Source: Caulobacteraceae bacterium
GTDB taxonomy: Bacteria > Pseudomonadota > Alphaproteobacteria > Caulobacterales > Caulobacteraceae
Length of the DNA: 64,000 nucleotides
Assembly (NCBI GenBank): GCA_947475845.1
Contig: CANJMO010000007.1
Coordinates: 1 to 64,000, forward strand
Reading direction: 5' to 3'
In this document: in pieces, positions 1 through 9,491 of the stretch
Numbering within the stretch: the stretch's first letter is position 1
Layout of the letters: every line of letters begins with the position of its first letter
Notes under the pieces: generated by a model
The model's input: the letters and a program-made list of their open reading frames with translations, nothing else
The model's database searches: none
Told to the model about the DNA's origin: nothing
Program-made: the position numbers and the translations under genes

Positions 1-984
<984 letters not shown>

Positions 985-1056
985 GGCGGCCTTTACGCAG
1001 GCGCGGCGCGGCCCTTAAGGTCGCCGTCACAAGATCATAAGACCTAGGGAGCGCCC

Positions 1057-2097
1057 ATGACCCGCCATCTTCTCGGCCTGCTTTGCGCCGTCGCCTGCGC
1101 ACCCCTGCTGCCCGCCGCCGCCCACGCCCAAGCGCCGGCCCCCGCCGCCGCGCCCCCTCCCTGCACCCCGGACGGCAAGATCGGCTACGTCTGCGGCCTC
1201 TCGAACGTGGAAGACTTGGTGGCCGTGCCGGGCGGACGCTGGATTCTGGGCAGCGCCATGCAGGCGGGCGCCGGCGGCGTCTATCTGATCGACGCCAACA
1301 GCCACACCGCCAAGACCATGCCGATGACCTTCGGCAAGGCGCAGAAGAACTACGACTGTACGGCGCCCGACACCAAGCTGATGCGCCTGCACGGCCTGGA
1401 ACTGCGCTCGACCGCCGATGGGACGCGGACGCTCTACGCCATCAACCACGGCCGCCGCGAGTCAATCGAAGTGTTCGACGTTGACGCGGTGGCCCGCGAA
1501 CCCAAGCTGACCTGGCAGGGCTGTCTGATCCTACCCGCCGGGGCCGTGCCCAACGCGGTGGCCGCCTTGCCGGGCGGTGCCCTCGCGGTGACCAAGTTCC
1601 TCGATTCCGCCGACAAGGACGGCATCGTCACTGTGATGAACGGCGGCCAGACCGGCGTGGTCTACGTCTGGAAGCCCGAGGGCAAGTTCACCGAACTGGC
1701 CGGGTCGAAGATGGCCGGAGCCAACGGCATTGTCCCCTCGCGCGACAACAAGTTCGTTTTCGTCAACGACTACGGCGGCAAGGCGGTGTGGAAGATCCCC
1801 CTGGACGGCTCGGGCAAGACGTCCAAGGTCTCGGTCGATTTTCACCCGGACAACCTGCGCTGGATGCCGGACGGCAAGATCAGTGTCACGGGCCAGTACT
1901 TCACCCTGGAAAACCGCAACGGCCTGCATGGCTGGGGCGCCGTCAAGCTCGACCCGGCCGCCATGACCATCGCGCCCTATCTGAAGGTCGACGGCAACGC
2001 CAAGTTCGACAACGGCACCACCGCCATCCAGGTCGGCAAGGAAGTGTGGATCGGCACCTTCAGGGGCGACCGCATCGCCTACCTGCCGGCGCCTTAG
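1057..2097 (+). CDS. Secreted SMP-30/strictosidine-synthase-like beta-propeller protein
   Basis: 346 residues starting at an ATG seven bases after AGGGAG. Residues 1-24 form a Sec signal peptide ending ...AAAHA, followed by an Ala/Pro linker. The body contains repeated propeller-blade patterns (HGLELRSTADGTRTLYAINH, GIVPSRDNKFVFVNDYG, HPDNLRWMPDGK) like those of the SMP-30/gluconolactonase and arylesterase/strictosidine-synthase superfamily. Members are calcium-dependent hydrolases of lactones or esters, so a periplasmic lactonase or esterase role is plausible, but the substrate cannot be read from sequence. Two Cys in the mature N-terminus (CTPDG, YVCGL) could pair. The gene stands alone and converges on the next gene with ten bases between the stops. 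Confidence 0.75.
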   Translation: MTRHLLGLLCAVACAPLLPAAAHAQAPAPAAAPPPCTPDGKIGYVCGLSNVEDLVAVPGGRWILGSAMQAGAGGVYLIDANSHTAKTMPMTFGKAQKNYDCTAPDTKLMRLHGLELRSTADGTRTLYAINHGRRESIEVFDVDAVAREPKLTWQGCLILPAGAVPNAVAALPGGALAVTKFLDSADKDGIVTVMNGGQTGVVYVWKPEGKFTELAGSKMAGANGIVPSRDNKFVFVNDYGGKAVWKIPLDGSGKTSKVSVDFHPDNLRWMPDGKISVTGQYFTLENRNGLHGWGAVKLDPAAMTIAPYLKVDGNAKFDNGTTAIQVGKEVWIGTFRGDRIAYLPAP

Positions 2098-2107
2098 AAG
2101 ATCGGCC

Positions 2108-2971
2108 TCAGCGCTCGGCCAGATGATCCACCAGCAGCCGCCAGCCCTGGGCGGTGCTGCGCCAGACGCGGACATAGTAGCCCGGCTGCATGCCGGGGCC
2201 CTTGGACCATTGCGCCTTGCCGTAGGTGTATCCAAGCAGGCCATCGCCCGAGAGTCCAGCGCTGATCAGATGGGCCTCCAGGATCGGCGGCGCCTCCGCC
2301 AGCAAGGCGAGGACCTTGCGCTTGCCCGACGCCACCGGCCGGTTCGTGCGCACCACCAGGGCCTGATCGTCCAGGCGTCCCTCGAAGGCGACGGACGGCC
2401 CGCGGGACAGGCTGGAGTCCAGCGCCGCATCGACTTCGCGCAGGCCCTGTGACGGGTCGGCCTTGGCGAGAGCCGTGAGAGTGAACACCGTCACCGCTTG
2501 AGGCGCGGCCTCGTAGATGGACGCGGGCATATCGACGCCGTGGTCCAGAACGAACATCCAGGCGCCGTCCGGACCCCGCCGCCAGATGGTCAGGTAGAAC
2601 CCGCCGTCGGCCTTGCCGGCAACCTTGTACACAGACGGCCCGAGGCTGAAGGCCAGATCGTCGGAGGCCGCCACACCGATGTATTGCGGCCGCCAGGACA
2701 GTTCCCCGGACGAGGAGGCGGTTTTCAGGAAGGGCTCGGCGGGCATGGGATCGGGCAGGAACATCACCGCGCCCGGTGCGGCGAACTTGCGGAAGCCCAT
2801 GGGCACGCCGATCTGGGCGACGGTCTTGGCGAAGGCCTGTTCGGCCTGTTCGACCTGGCGCGCCGACCCGCTGGTCGTCGATTTTGGGGCCATGGGCTCC
2901 AGCGCGGACGCTGAACCGGCCATGGCCAACGCGGTCACTCCCGCGGCGATCCAGCCCATGCGTAGGTCCAT
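2108..2971 (-). CDS. Secreted protein with tandem SnoaL/DUF4440-like (NTF2-fold) domains
   Basis: A signal peptide (GWIAAGVTALAMAGSASA) is followed by about 260 residues. Two halves each show an NTF2-like pattern: a first unit with FYLTIWRRGPDGAWMFVLDH and a second ending YYVRVWRSTAQGWRLLVDHL. This W-R-x-x-x-x-G-W-x-x-x-x-D-H ending is typical of DUF4440/SnoaL proteins. These are small-ligand-binding or ketosteroid-isomerase-like folds, many with no known function. I chose the ATG at 2971 because AGGG lies nine bases upstream; the ATG at 2980 abuts that AGGG and is less likely. The gene is monocistronic and convergent with the beta-propeller gene. Confidence 0.65.
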   Translation of the reverse strand: MDLRMGWIAAGVTALAMAGSASALEPMAPKSTTSGSARQVEQAEQAFAKTVAQIGVPMGFRKFAAPGAVMFLPDPMPAEPFLKTASSSGELSWRPQYIGVAASDDLAFSLGPSVYKVAGKADGGFYLTIWRRGPDGAWMFVLDHGVDMPASIYEAAPQAVTVFTLTALAKADPSQGLREVDAALDSSLSRGPSVAFEGRLDDQALVVRTNRPVASGKRKVLALLAEAPPILEAHLISAGLSGDGLLGYTYGKAQWSKGPGMQPGYYVRVWRSTAQGWRLLVDHLAER

Positions 2972-3091
2972 GCGAGTCATCCCTGGAGGCTAGCGGTTTG
3001 TGCGGTGCACAGAAAGTTGCGCGAAAGCCGGTTCAAAGGCGGGGGGAATCGCGTTGTTCTGTAGGCGGCTGTTCTACATGGAGAAACAACC

Positions 3092-3295
3092 GTGTCGGAA
3101 GCGACCTACGTTTCGTTCGTCCCCAAAGGCAAGACCGCCAAGCTGCGCCGGACGCTTCAGACCGAAGACACCGGCGCCTTGAAGTGGCGTGAGCACAAGA
3201 CCCTGTTCGGCAGCGAGTTCTATTTCTCCGGACCGGCCGCCCTGGTCAGGCGTACGCACGAGTACGTCACGCTTTGGCTGACAACAGTTCGCTAG
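3092..3295 (+). CDS. Small conserved-looking hypothetical protein (67 aa)
   Basis: A GTG start with GGAG eight bases upstream gives a basic 67-residue protein with no signal peptide or membrane segment. It has coding-like third-position GC. I do not recognise a family. Its TAG stop (3293-3295) overlaps the stop of the convergent membrane-protein gene through a shared CTAG, a geometry seen repeatedly in this window, which supports a real gene end here. Function unknown. Confidence 0.55.
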   Translation: MSEATYVSFVPKGKTAKLRRTLQTEDTGALKWREHKTLFGSEFYFSGPAALVRRTHEYVTLWLTTVR

Positions 3296-4227
3296 GCGAT
3301 GGGCTTAGGCTGGGCTGATCTGGCGCGCATCAAGCCCAGAAGAACCAGACCGATCACTAGCGGCGTCAGGTAGTAGAACAGCCGGAATCCAAGAAAGGCC
3401 GCGGCCAATTGCGAACGGTCGATCTGCGGCAACAGCTTGGCCATCACCACCTCGAACACCCCTGCTCCGCCCGGTACGCCTGACAGCAAGCCCGCCACGA
3501 TACTGATGACATAGGCGCTGAGCAGATCGGCGAAGCGCGGGGCATGAGCGCCCAGCAACAGCCAGAACACCGCCGCCCCGGCGATCAGGTCGGCGGCGCC
3601 GAACAGGATCTGGATGAGGGTGAGGCCAGGGCGCGGCGGTTTGAACTCGAACTTGAAGATGCGGATCTTGTCCGGCGCCAGAGCTCCCGCGGTGGCGTAA
3701 AGCGCCAGCCCGACCCACATCAGCCCCCCGGTCATGCGGCCGACGAACGGCTCCATGTGCAACTGGGCGTAGACCATGTCCGAGGCGTGCAGCAGAAGCC
3801 CGCCGGCCAGGGCCAGCACACCGAGCATGAAGGTGATGGTTCCGTAGGCCGTGACCTGCGCCACCTTGCCCAGGCCCACTTCGAAGTGGCGATAGGAGTT
3901 GGCCCTTAAGGCCCCGCCGACCAGGAAGCCGAACCCCAGCGTATTGGCCAGGGCGAAGGCGATGAAAGCGTTGCGCATGCCGATCCCGATCGGCACCCGG
4001 GCGCCCGCCCAGCGCAGGGCGACCTGTTCATTGGCCGCCAACAACACATAGACGAACAGTGACAGGACGATCGCCGCGGCCGCGCGGCCCGGTCCCCACA
4101 AGACGATGGCGTGGCGCACCTGGTTGGGATCGATCTTGTGCAGTTCTCGCCACAGCACGAAGCCCGCCACCGCCAGCAACAGCACGGGAAACAGGCGCAC
4201 AAGGACCTTGATCGAGGGACGAGCCAT
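3292..4227 (-). CDS. UPF0104/YbhN-type membrane protein (LPG synthase transmembrane-like)
   Basis: The protein has about seven or eight hydrophobic segments, beginning VLVRLFPVLLLAVAGFVLW. It contains the family pattern GFLVGGALRANSYRHFEVG near the middle and SGVPGGAGVFEVVMAKLLP near the C-terminus, both characteristic of the lysylphosphatidylglycerol-synthase TM family (PF03706). Stand-alone members lack the catalytic aminoacyltransferase domain, and their role in membrane-lipid or hopanoid handling is uncertain. I chose the ATG at 4227 (MARPSIKVL). An upstream ATG at 4362 is in frame, but the intervening 45 codons have low GC at third positions, unlike the rest of the gene, so that stretch is more likely the promoter region shared with degP. 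Confidence 0.75.
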   Translation of the reverse strand: MARPSIKVLVRLFPVLLLAVAGFVLWRELHKIDPNQVRHAIVLWGPGRAAAAIVLSLFVYVLLAANEQVALRWAGARVPIGIGMRNAFIAFALANTLGFGFLVGGALRANSYRHFEVGLGKVAQVTAYGTITFMLGVLALAGGLLLHASDMVYAQLHMEPFVGRMTGGLMWVGLALYATAGALAPDKIRIFKFEFKPPRPGLTLIQILFGAADLIAGAAVFWLLLGAHAPRFADLLSAYVISIVAGLLSGVPGGAGVFEVVMAKLLPQIDRSQLAAAFLGFRLFYYLTPLVIGLVLLGLMRARSAQPKPIA

Positions 4228-4428
4228 CGGAATCCAAAAGCGAACCGGCCGATCCAGAAGGGCTGGGCCGCCGCCGGGTTCCAGTGGCGCGCTTGTCGCA
4301 CGAACCGTTGGGCGAGGAATAGAGGCCTCGGCCAGTCCAAAATCTGGGCGCCAGTCAGACATATGGCCGCCCCAAAGCTACGGTTCCTAAGCGTTGAAGT
4401 CGGGTGGGCGCCCAAGGAAGCAACGCAC

Positions 4429-4938
4429 GTGATCGCCAGTAAAACCAAGACCATCATCGGCTCGGGCCTCAGCGCCTTGGCCCTCGTCGCCGCCGGCGCC
4501 GCCCTCGGTTCGGCTCATGCCGGAGCCCAGACCAGCGCCGCCCGCCCGGTCAATACGCCACGCCCCGCGCCGGCCCCCGGCACCCCGGCGTCCTTCGCCG
4601 ACATCGTCGAGCGCGTCGCTCCGGCGGTGGTGTCGATCGACATCGAAGAGAAGATGGGCCCCAGCCGCACCGCCTTTACCCGCGGCCCCTCGGCCGGCCA
4701 GGAAGACGAAGACGACGGCCTGCTCAACATCCCAGGCTTCGACATGCGGCGCATGTTCCCACAGGGCCCGGGCCAGCAGCAGCAACAGCCGCGGGAGCCG
4801 CGCAAGGCCTCCGGCTCTGGCTTCTTCATCTCGCGCGACGGCTACATCGTGACCAACAATCACGTGGTCGAGAACGCCGCTACGATCGCCGTGCGCACCA
4901 ACGACGAGCGCGAACTGAAGGCCAGGCTAGTCCGCTAG
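4429..4938 (+). pseudogene. degP: DegP/HtrA serine protease, N-terminal remnant
   Basis: A GTG start eight bases after AAGGAAG gives a signal/anchor segment (GSGLSALALVAAGAALGSAHA) and a Pro-rich linker. The start of a DegP trypsin-like domain follows: FADIVERVAPAVVSID, a Gln-rich insert, then SGSGFFISRDGYIVTNNHVV with the catalytic His at residue 145. The reading frame hits TAG after KARLVR at 169 residues. A complete DegP needs the catalytic Asp and Ser and usually two PDZ domains, all absent. From about 4933 the DNA codes in another frame for an unrelated protein tail, so the gene was cut by a deletion or assembly join. As it stands it cannot be an active protease. Confidence 0.85.
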
Positions 4939-5048
4939 ACTATCCCCTGACGCCCGCCCAATCGGCCCAGTTCGCGGCCATCGGCGGGCCAATGATGCAA
5001 CGGCTCTGCTACGACCTGGCGGCCAAGGAATACAGGGTCGCCTACTGA
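4938..5048 (+). pseudogene. C-terminal 36 codons of an unidentified upstream gene of a surface-sugar cluster
   Basis: In the frame ending at TGA 5046-5048 the sequence reads DYPLTPAQSAQFAAIG and ends YDLAAKEYRVAY. It has good codon use but no start and no 5' part. Its TGA overlaps the ATG of the next gene as TGATG, a normal operon coupling, so this is the true end of a gene whose body is missing at the degP join. Too little remains to name a family. The neighbours suggest nucleotide-sugar or glycan modification. Confidence 0.55.
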
Positions 5049-6417
5049 TGAAACCGGACCATTGCGATTTCTGCGGCTCGGGCGAGTTCGACGACGTCTA
5101 ACGGCCCTATGTCTCGCTGCGTGAGGTCTCGGTGGCGGTCTGCCGCCAATGCGGTCTGTCCTACAGCCGATATGCCGACGTGCCCTACACCCGCGATCCG
5201 CGCCCGAGCGGCGATGCCGACTGGGGCAATATCCGCTGGGCCAAGGGCTTCCGCCTGGACGCCCTGCGCCCGCAACTCACGGGCTTGGTCCGCGACGGCA
5301 AGATGAGCCGGGTACTGGATGTCGGCGCCAATCGCGGCAGCTTCCTGGAGTGGCTGCTGGAGCAGTGCCCAGACACTAAGTTCACCGCCGTCGAGCCCGA
5401 CGAGCGGGTTGTGACGACCTATCGGGACCGGCCCGAGATCGACATCCGCCTAGCCAAGCTGGAACACACCACGCTCGAGCCGGACGCCTACGACTTCGCC
5501 TATTGCTGCCAGACGCTGGAGCACGCGGACTCGCCAGCCTCCATGATCGCGTCGATGCATTCGGCGCTGAAGGTCGGCAGGGTGATGTTCATCGAGGTGC
5601 CGAACATCGAGGTGATCTCCTATCCGCTGACGGTCGAGGAGTTCTTCATCGACAAGCACACCACCCACTTCGGCCACCGGCTGCTGACCAGCTACGTCGA
5701 ATGGTCCGGCTTCCGCCTGGAAGAAGGGACCAATCCGGCTGATGACATCCTCAACGTCCGCATCGTCGCCACCAAGATCGGGCCGCAGATCGACGGGCCC
5801 CTCGATTACCTGCGCTGCTCGATCTACGCCAACGACCAGGAAGCCCACGAGAAGTTCACCGGCACCAAGGTGCGCATCGAGACGGTGTTCGAAAACCTCA
5901 AGCGCCTGCGCGAGATGCGCGACGCCCAGGGGGCCACGCGGCCCTACATCTACGTCAAGATGTTCGAGACCATCTCGCCGGACGAGGAGCAGCACTTCCG
6001 CGACAAGTTCAAGGACGTCGGCGACGAGATCACCCTTGAGATGCTGCACAACATGACCGCATCGACAACGTCGAGGACCACCTGGGCGTCGATGTGCCCA
6101 AGTACACGCCCAAGCGCATCTGCCCGGCGCCGTTCTACATGTCGTCGGTGGCGGCCAACGGCGACGTCACCATCTGCTGCGTCGACTGGAGCTGGTCGTC
6201 CAAGGTCGGCAACCTGAAGGACAAGAGCCTGAAGGACATCTGGTACGGCCCGGAGCTCAATGAGATCCGCCGCAAGCTGCTCAACGGCCAGCGCAAGGAC
6301 GTCAAATCCTGCGCCAACTGCACCTGGGACTGGAGCCACCCGGACAACATCGACCACATATCCCAGGCCAAGGCCGACGCCATCGTCGACTATTACCGGC
6401 AGACCGTAGGCGCCTAG
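5048..6417 (+). pseudogene. Broken methyltransferase joined to a radical SAM/SPASM protein tail
   Basis: From the ATG at 5048 the frame encodes a zinc-ribbon start (CDFCGSGEFDDV) that is interrupted by an in-frame TAA at 5099-5101. It resumes with VAVCRQCGLSYS, the second half of the CxxC...CxxC pair. A SAM methyltransferase core follows (motif I VLDVGANRGSFLEWL at about 5312). Near 5780-5800 the protein changes character to LRCSIYANDQEAHEKFTGTK and RPYIYVKMFETISPDEEQHF, typical of the C-terminal half of radical SAM/SPASM enzymes, yet no CxxxCxxC radical SAM motif is present. At 6056-6060 one base is missing (ACCGC where ACCCGC restores the frame), after which the SPASM-type cysteines appear (ICPAPF, TICCVDW, CANCTW). 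Two neighbouring genes appear to have been fused by deletion. Convergent with the FAD hydroxylase; the stops share CTAG. Confidence 0.75.
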
Positions 6418-7994
6418 GCCCAGGCCACGGCCCGCTTCAAAATCTCCTCGGCATCGTCCGGCGCCGTATCGGCGGCCCAGGCCACGAACTGGTCAGGGCG
6501 CACCAAGATCAGCGACGCGCCGTAGCGTTCTCGGCCGCCCGAACGGGTGTCGCGGATCACCTTGAGCGGAATGCCGAGCGCCGCCGCCGCGGTCTCGAAC
6601 GGCGCCGCGTCCGCATCCAGGGTGACCAAGGTGAAATCTGGTCCAAGCGCCTCGAACACATTACCGCCGTCCGACAGCGGCTGCGGCGCAAAGTGGTGGC
6701 CGGCGCGGGCGGTGAAGACGTGCGAGCCCACGGCGCTGGGCGCGCCCAGCCCGCCGCTGACGATCGAGGAGCCTTCGTAATTGGGCTCGAAGCTGTTGAC
6801 CTCGCCCTTGGCTCCGGCCTGGCGCGCGCTCCATTCCTGCTCGAAGGCAGGCTTGTCCCGGCTCGGATCGTAGTCCGCGACAAACCGGCGATCCGTGCCG
6901 ATGGCGGCCTCGATAAAGTCGCGGGCGGTGGAGGCGAACACCGGGCGGCGTTCTTCGTCGTAGCTGTCCAGCAGCGCGGGCGCGGCCCAGCCTTGCGTCA
7001 CCGCGGCCAGTTTCCAACCGAGGTTGGCGGCGTCCTCCAGGCCCGTGTTGATACCGTAGCCGCCATAGGGCGGGTGGCTGTGGGCGGCGTCGCCGGCGAT
7101 GAACAGGCGGTCTGAGCGATAGCTATTGGCCAGGGCGATGCGCAGGTCCCAGAAGCCGATGTAGTCCAGCTCAAGCTCGAAAGGCCGGCCCACAGCCTGC
7201 CGCAGGTAGGCCTTGAAGTCGAAGTTGCCGGCGGTGGTCCCCAGCGGCACCGGGGCGTGGAAGAACCAGCGCTCGCCGAGGTCGACCCGGCCGAAGAACT
7301 GCCAGTAGCCCTCCAGCGCCGGGTGCAGGACATTGAAGTAGGACTTGCCGGGATAGCGCTTCAGCAACTCGTGCAGCTCACGCGAACGGAACACCAGCAG
7401 CACCATCAGGCGATCGTGCTCCGAGCGGGTCTCGGTGATGCCGGCGGCCTGGCGCACCATCGAGCGGCTTCCGTCACAGCCCACGACGTAGTCGGCGCGC
7501 ACGGCTATCCGCTCGCCGGTGTCGCGGTTGAAGGCTTGCACCTGCGCGCCGCCCTCGTCCTGCGTCACCGCCTCGGCATTGAAGCCGTACAGCGCGTCGA
7601 TGGCGTCGATTTTCGCCGCTCGCGCCCGCAGCACGGTCTCGGTGGCGTACTGCGGCAGGCGCTCATTGGCTGTGAAATAGTAGTCCTGCACCCAGTCGCG
7701 CTGCAGCCAGTCATAGTGATAGTCGCCCAGCAGCGAGCCATAGGCGGTCAGGCCGCCGATGCCGTATTCCGGCGGAATGGTGCGCGCGGCGCGCAGCTGT
7801 TTCTCGGCGCCCCAGACATGGAAGTGCTCCATGGTCCTCTGCGTCAGGTTCTGGCCCTTGGGTACGGTGTGCATCGCCGCCGCGCGCTCGATCACGGTGC
7901 AGGCGACACCGCGCTGGCCGAGCTCGATCGCCAGACCCAGGCCGACCGGCCCGCCGCCGACGATGGCGACCGTCGTCTGTCTGTCCTGGATCAT
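6414..7994 (-). CDS. FAD-dependent aromatic hydroxylase (PheA/TfdB/MhpA-like)
   Basis: 526 residues with the flavoprotein hydroxylase signatures in order. The dinucleotide fold GGGPVG lies at residues 13-18, the DG motif YVVGCDGSRSMVRQAAG near 170, and the FAD ribityl motif FIAGDAAHSHPPYGGYG near 295. A thioredoxin-like C-terminal region ending VRPDQFVAWAA is typical of phenol hydroxylase/3-(3-hydroxyphenyl)propionate hydroxylase relatives, and the length is usual for that group. The expected reaction is NAD(P)H-dependent ring hydroxylation of a phenolic or polyketide-like substrate in the cytoplasm. It is divergent from an MFS exporter gene across 162 bases, so the two may be co-regulated. 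There is no regulator or ring-cleavage gene beside it, so the substrate is unknown. Confidence 0.88.
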   Translation of the reverse strand: MIQDRQTTVAIVGGGPVGLGLAIELGQRGVACTVIERAAAMHTVPKGQNLTQRTMEHFHVWGAEKQLRAARTIPPEYGIGGLTAYGSLLGDYHYDWLQRDWVQDYYFTANERLPQYATETVLRARAAKIDAIDALYGFNAEAVTQDEGGAQVQAFNRDTGERIAVRADYVVGCDGSRSMVRQAAGITETRSEHDRLMVLLVFRSRELHELLKRYPGKSYFNVLHPALEGYWQFFGRVDLGERWFFHAPVPLGTTAGNFDFKAYLRQAVGRPFELELDYIGFWDLRIALANSYRSDRLFIAGDAAHSHPPYGGYGINTGLEDAANLGWKLAAVTQGWAAPALLDSYDEERRPVFASTARDFIEAAIGTDRRFVADYDPSRDKPAFEQEWSARQAGAKGEVNSFEPNYEGSSIVSGGLGAPSAVGSHVFTARAGHHFAPQPLSDGGNVFEALGPDFTLVTLDADAAPFETAAAALGIPLKVIRDTRSGGRERYGASLILVRPDQFVAWAADTAPDDAEEILKRAVAWA

Positions 7995-8156
7995 GTTAAG
8001 CGCCTCGCAAACTACGCTCTAAGTGGCCGACTTCCGGCTGCCGATCAACGCGCTGCGACGATCGGTTTCTAGCCGATTGGGATTCGGTGGTGTAGGCAGG
8101 CGTCAATTGCCGGGGAGGCTGTCATTTCCCAAGTCGATCAACCGTTCACGCCGCGC

Positions 8157-9491
8157 ATGCGCCTGGCCATGCTGGCCATCTGCCTGGGGGTGACCCTGTC
8201 GGGGCTCGACGGCGTGATCGTCAACGTCGCCCTGCCGCAGATTTCGCAGCAGCTTCAGGTCTCGGCGGCCGCTTCGGTTTGGATCGCCACCACCTACCAG
8301 CTGGCGGTAATCGCCAGCCTCCTGCCCTGCGCCGCCGTCGGCGAGTCGATCGGCTACCGCCGTGTCTACCTCGCCGGGATGGCCGTGTTCCTGGCCGGCT
8401 CGGCCGCCTGCGCGCTGTCGGTGAACCTGCCCCTACTACTGGCCTCGCGCGCCCTTCAGGGTGTCGGCGGCGGAGCCATGATCGGGGTCTCGATGGCGCT
8501 GGTCCGTTTCATCTATCCGCCAAAGCGCGTCGGCCAGGGGATCGCGCTCTACGGCCTCGTCGCGGCGCTTTCCATGACCATCGGCCCGTCTGTCGCCGCC
8601 GCGATCCTGTCAGTCGGGCCGTGGCCCTGGCTGTTCGCGGTCAACCTGCCGATCGGCGCCGTCGCCCTGGCGCTCGGCATGCCGCTTCTGCCGCATACCG
8701 GGACGACCCCGCGCAAGTTCGACGCCGTGGGCGCCCTGTTGAGCGCCGTGATGTTCGTCAGCCTGATCGGCGGGGTCGAAGCATTGGGCGAGGTCCGCAC
8801 CCTCGGCTGGGGCGTCGGCTTGCTGGCATTGGGCTCAGTCTGTGGCTTCGTCCTGGTGCGCCACCAAAGCGGCCAGGCGACGCCGCTGCTGCCGCTCGAC
8901 CTTTTGACCCACCGGCCGTTCTTCCTGGCCGGGACGACCTCGTTCTGCACCTATGCGGCCCAGGCCACTGCCTTCGTCGCCCTGCCGTTCGTTTTCCATC
9001 AGGACATGATGAAGTCGGTGACGCAGACCGGAGTCCTGATGACGCCCTGGCCGTTCCTGACGGTGCTGGCCGCGCCGGTCTCGGGGCGCCTGGCCGACCG
9101 CCTGCCGCCGGGTGTGCTGACCGGCATCGGCCTGATCGGCCTCACCGCCGGCCTGGTTCTGCTGGCCACCGTCGGCGACGCCGCCTCGGCCCCCGACATC
9201 GTCTGGCGCATGGGCTTGTGCGGCCTGGGCGTCGGTCTGTTTCAGGCGCCCAATAACCGCGCCATGCTGCTCTCGGCGCCGCCCGCGCGTAGCGGCTCTG
9301 CCAGCGGCATGGTGGCGGTCGCGCGTATCTCTGGCATGGCCTTCGGCGCCACCGTGGCGGCGCTGTCCTTCACCCTGTTCAAGGAAGGCGGCGACCGGAA
9401 CGGCGTGCTGATCGCGGCCGGATTGTCGACCCTCGCCTGCATCGCCAGCTTCATGCGCTCGCGCCCAGTCCCAGCTAGCGCGACCTCGTGA
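8157..9491 (+). CDS. MFS drug/metabolite exporter, DHA2 (EmrB/QacA) family
   Basis: The N-terminus [17 protein letters not shown] is the DHA2-family motif in TM1. About fourteen hydrophobic segments follow over 444 residues, with [13 protein letters not shown] (motif A) and [19 protein letters not shown] (TM4/5 region). It is probably a proton-driven efflux pump in the inner membrane for a drug or for a product of the divergent hydroxylase. The start is uncertain: the ATG at 8157 has no good ribosome site, while GGGGAGG lies at 8110-8116 ahead of an in-frame ATT, so translation may begin slightly upstream. The last 17 bases overlap the end of rfbH on the other strand. Confidence 0.87.
   Translation: MRLAMLAICLGVTLSGLDGVIVNVALPQISQQLQVSAAASVWIATTYQLAVIASLLPCAAVGESIGYRRVYLAGMAVFLAGSAACALSVNLPLLLASRALQGVGGGAMIGVSMALVRFIYPPKRVGQGIALYGLVAALSMTIGPSVAAAILSVGPWPWLFAVNLPIGAVALALGMPLLPHTGTTPRKFDAVGALLSAVMFVSLIGGVEALGEVRTLGWGVGLLALGSVCGFVLVRHQSGQATPLLPLDLLTHRPFFLAGTTSFCTYAAQATAFVALPFVFHQDMMKSVTQTGVLMTPWPFLTVLAAPVSGRLADRLPPGVLTGIGLIGLTAGLVLLATVGDAASAPDIVWRMGLCGLGVGLFQAPNNRAMLLSAPPARSGSASGMVAVARISGMAFGATVAALSFTLFKEGGDRNGVLIAAGLSTLACIASFMRSRPVPASATS

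Noticed and set aside
5132-6217. A novel methyltransferase-SPASM bifunctional enzyme
   Set aside because: The radical SAM core is missing, and the same gene has an in-frame stop and a frameshift, so a damaged fusion of two genes is more likely.
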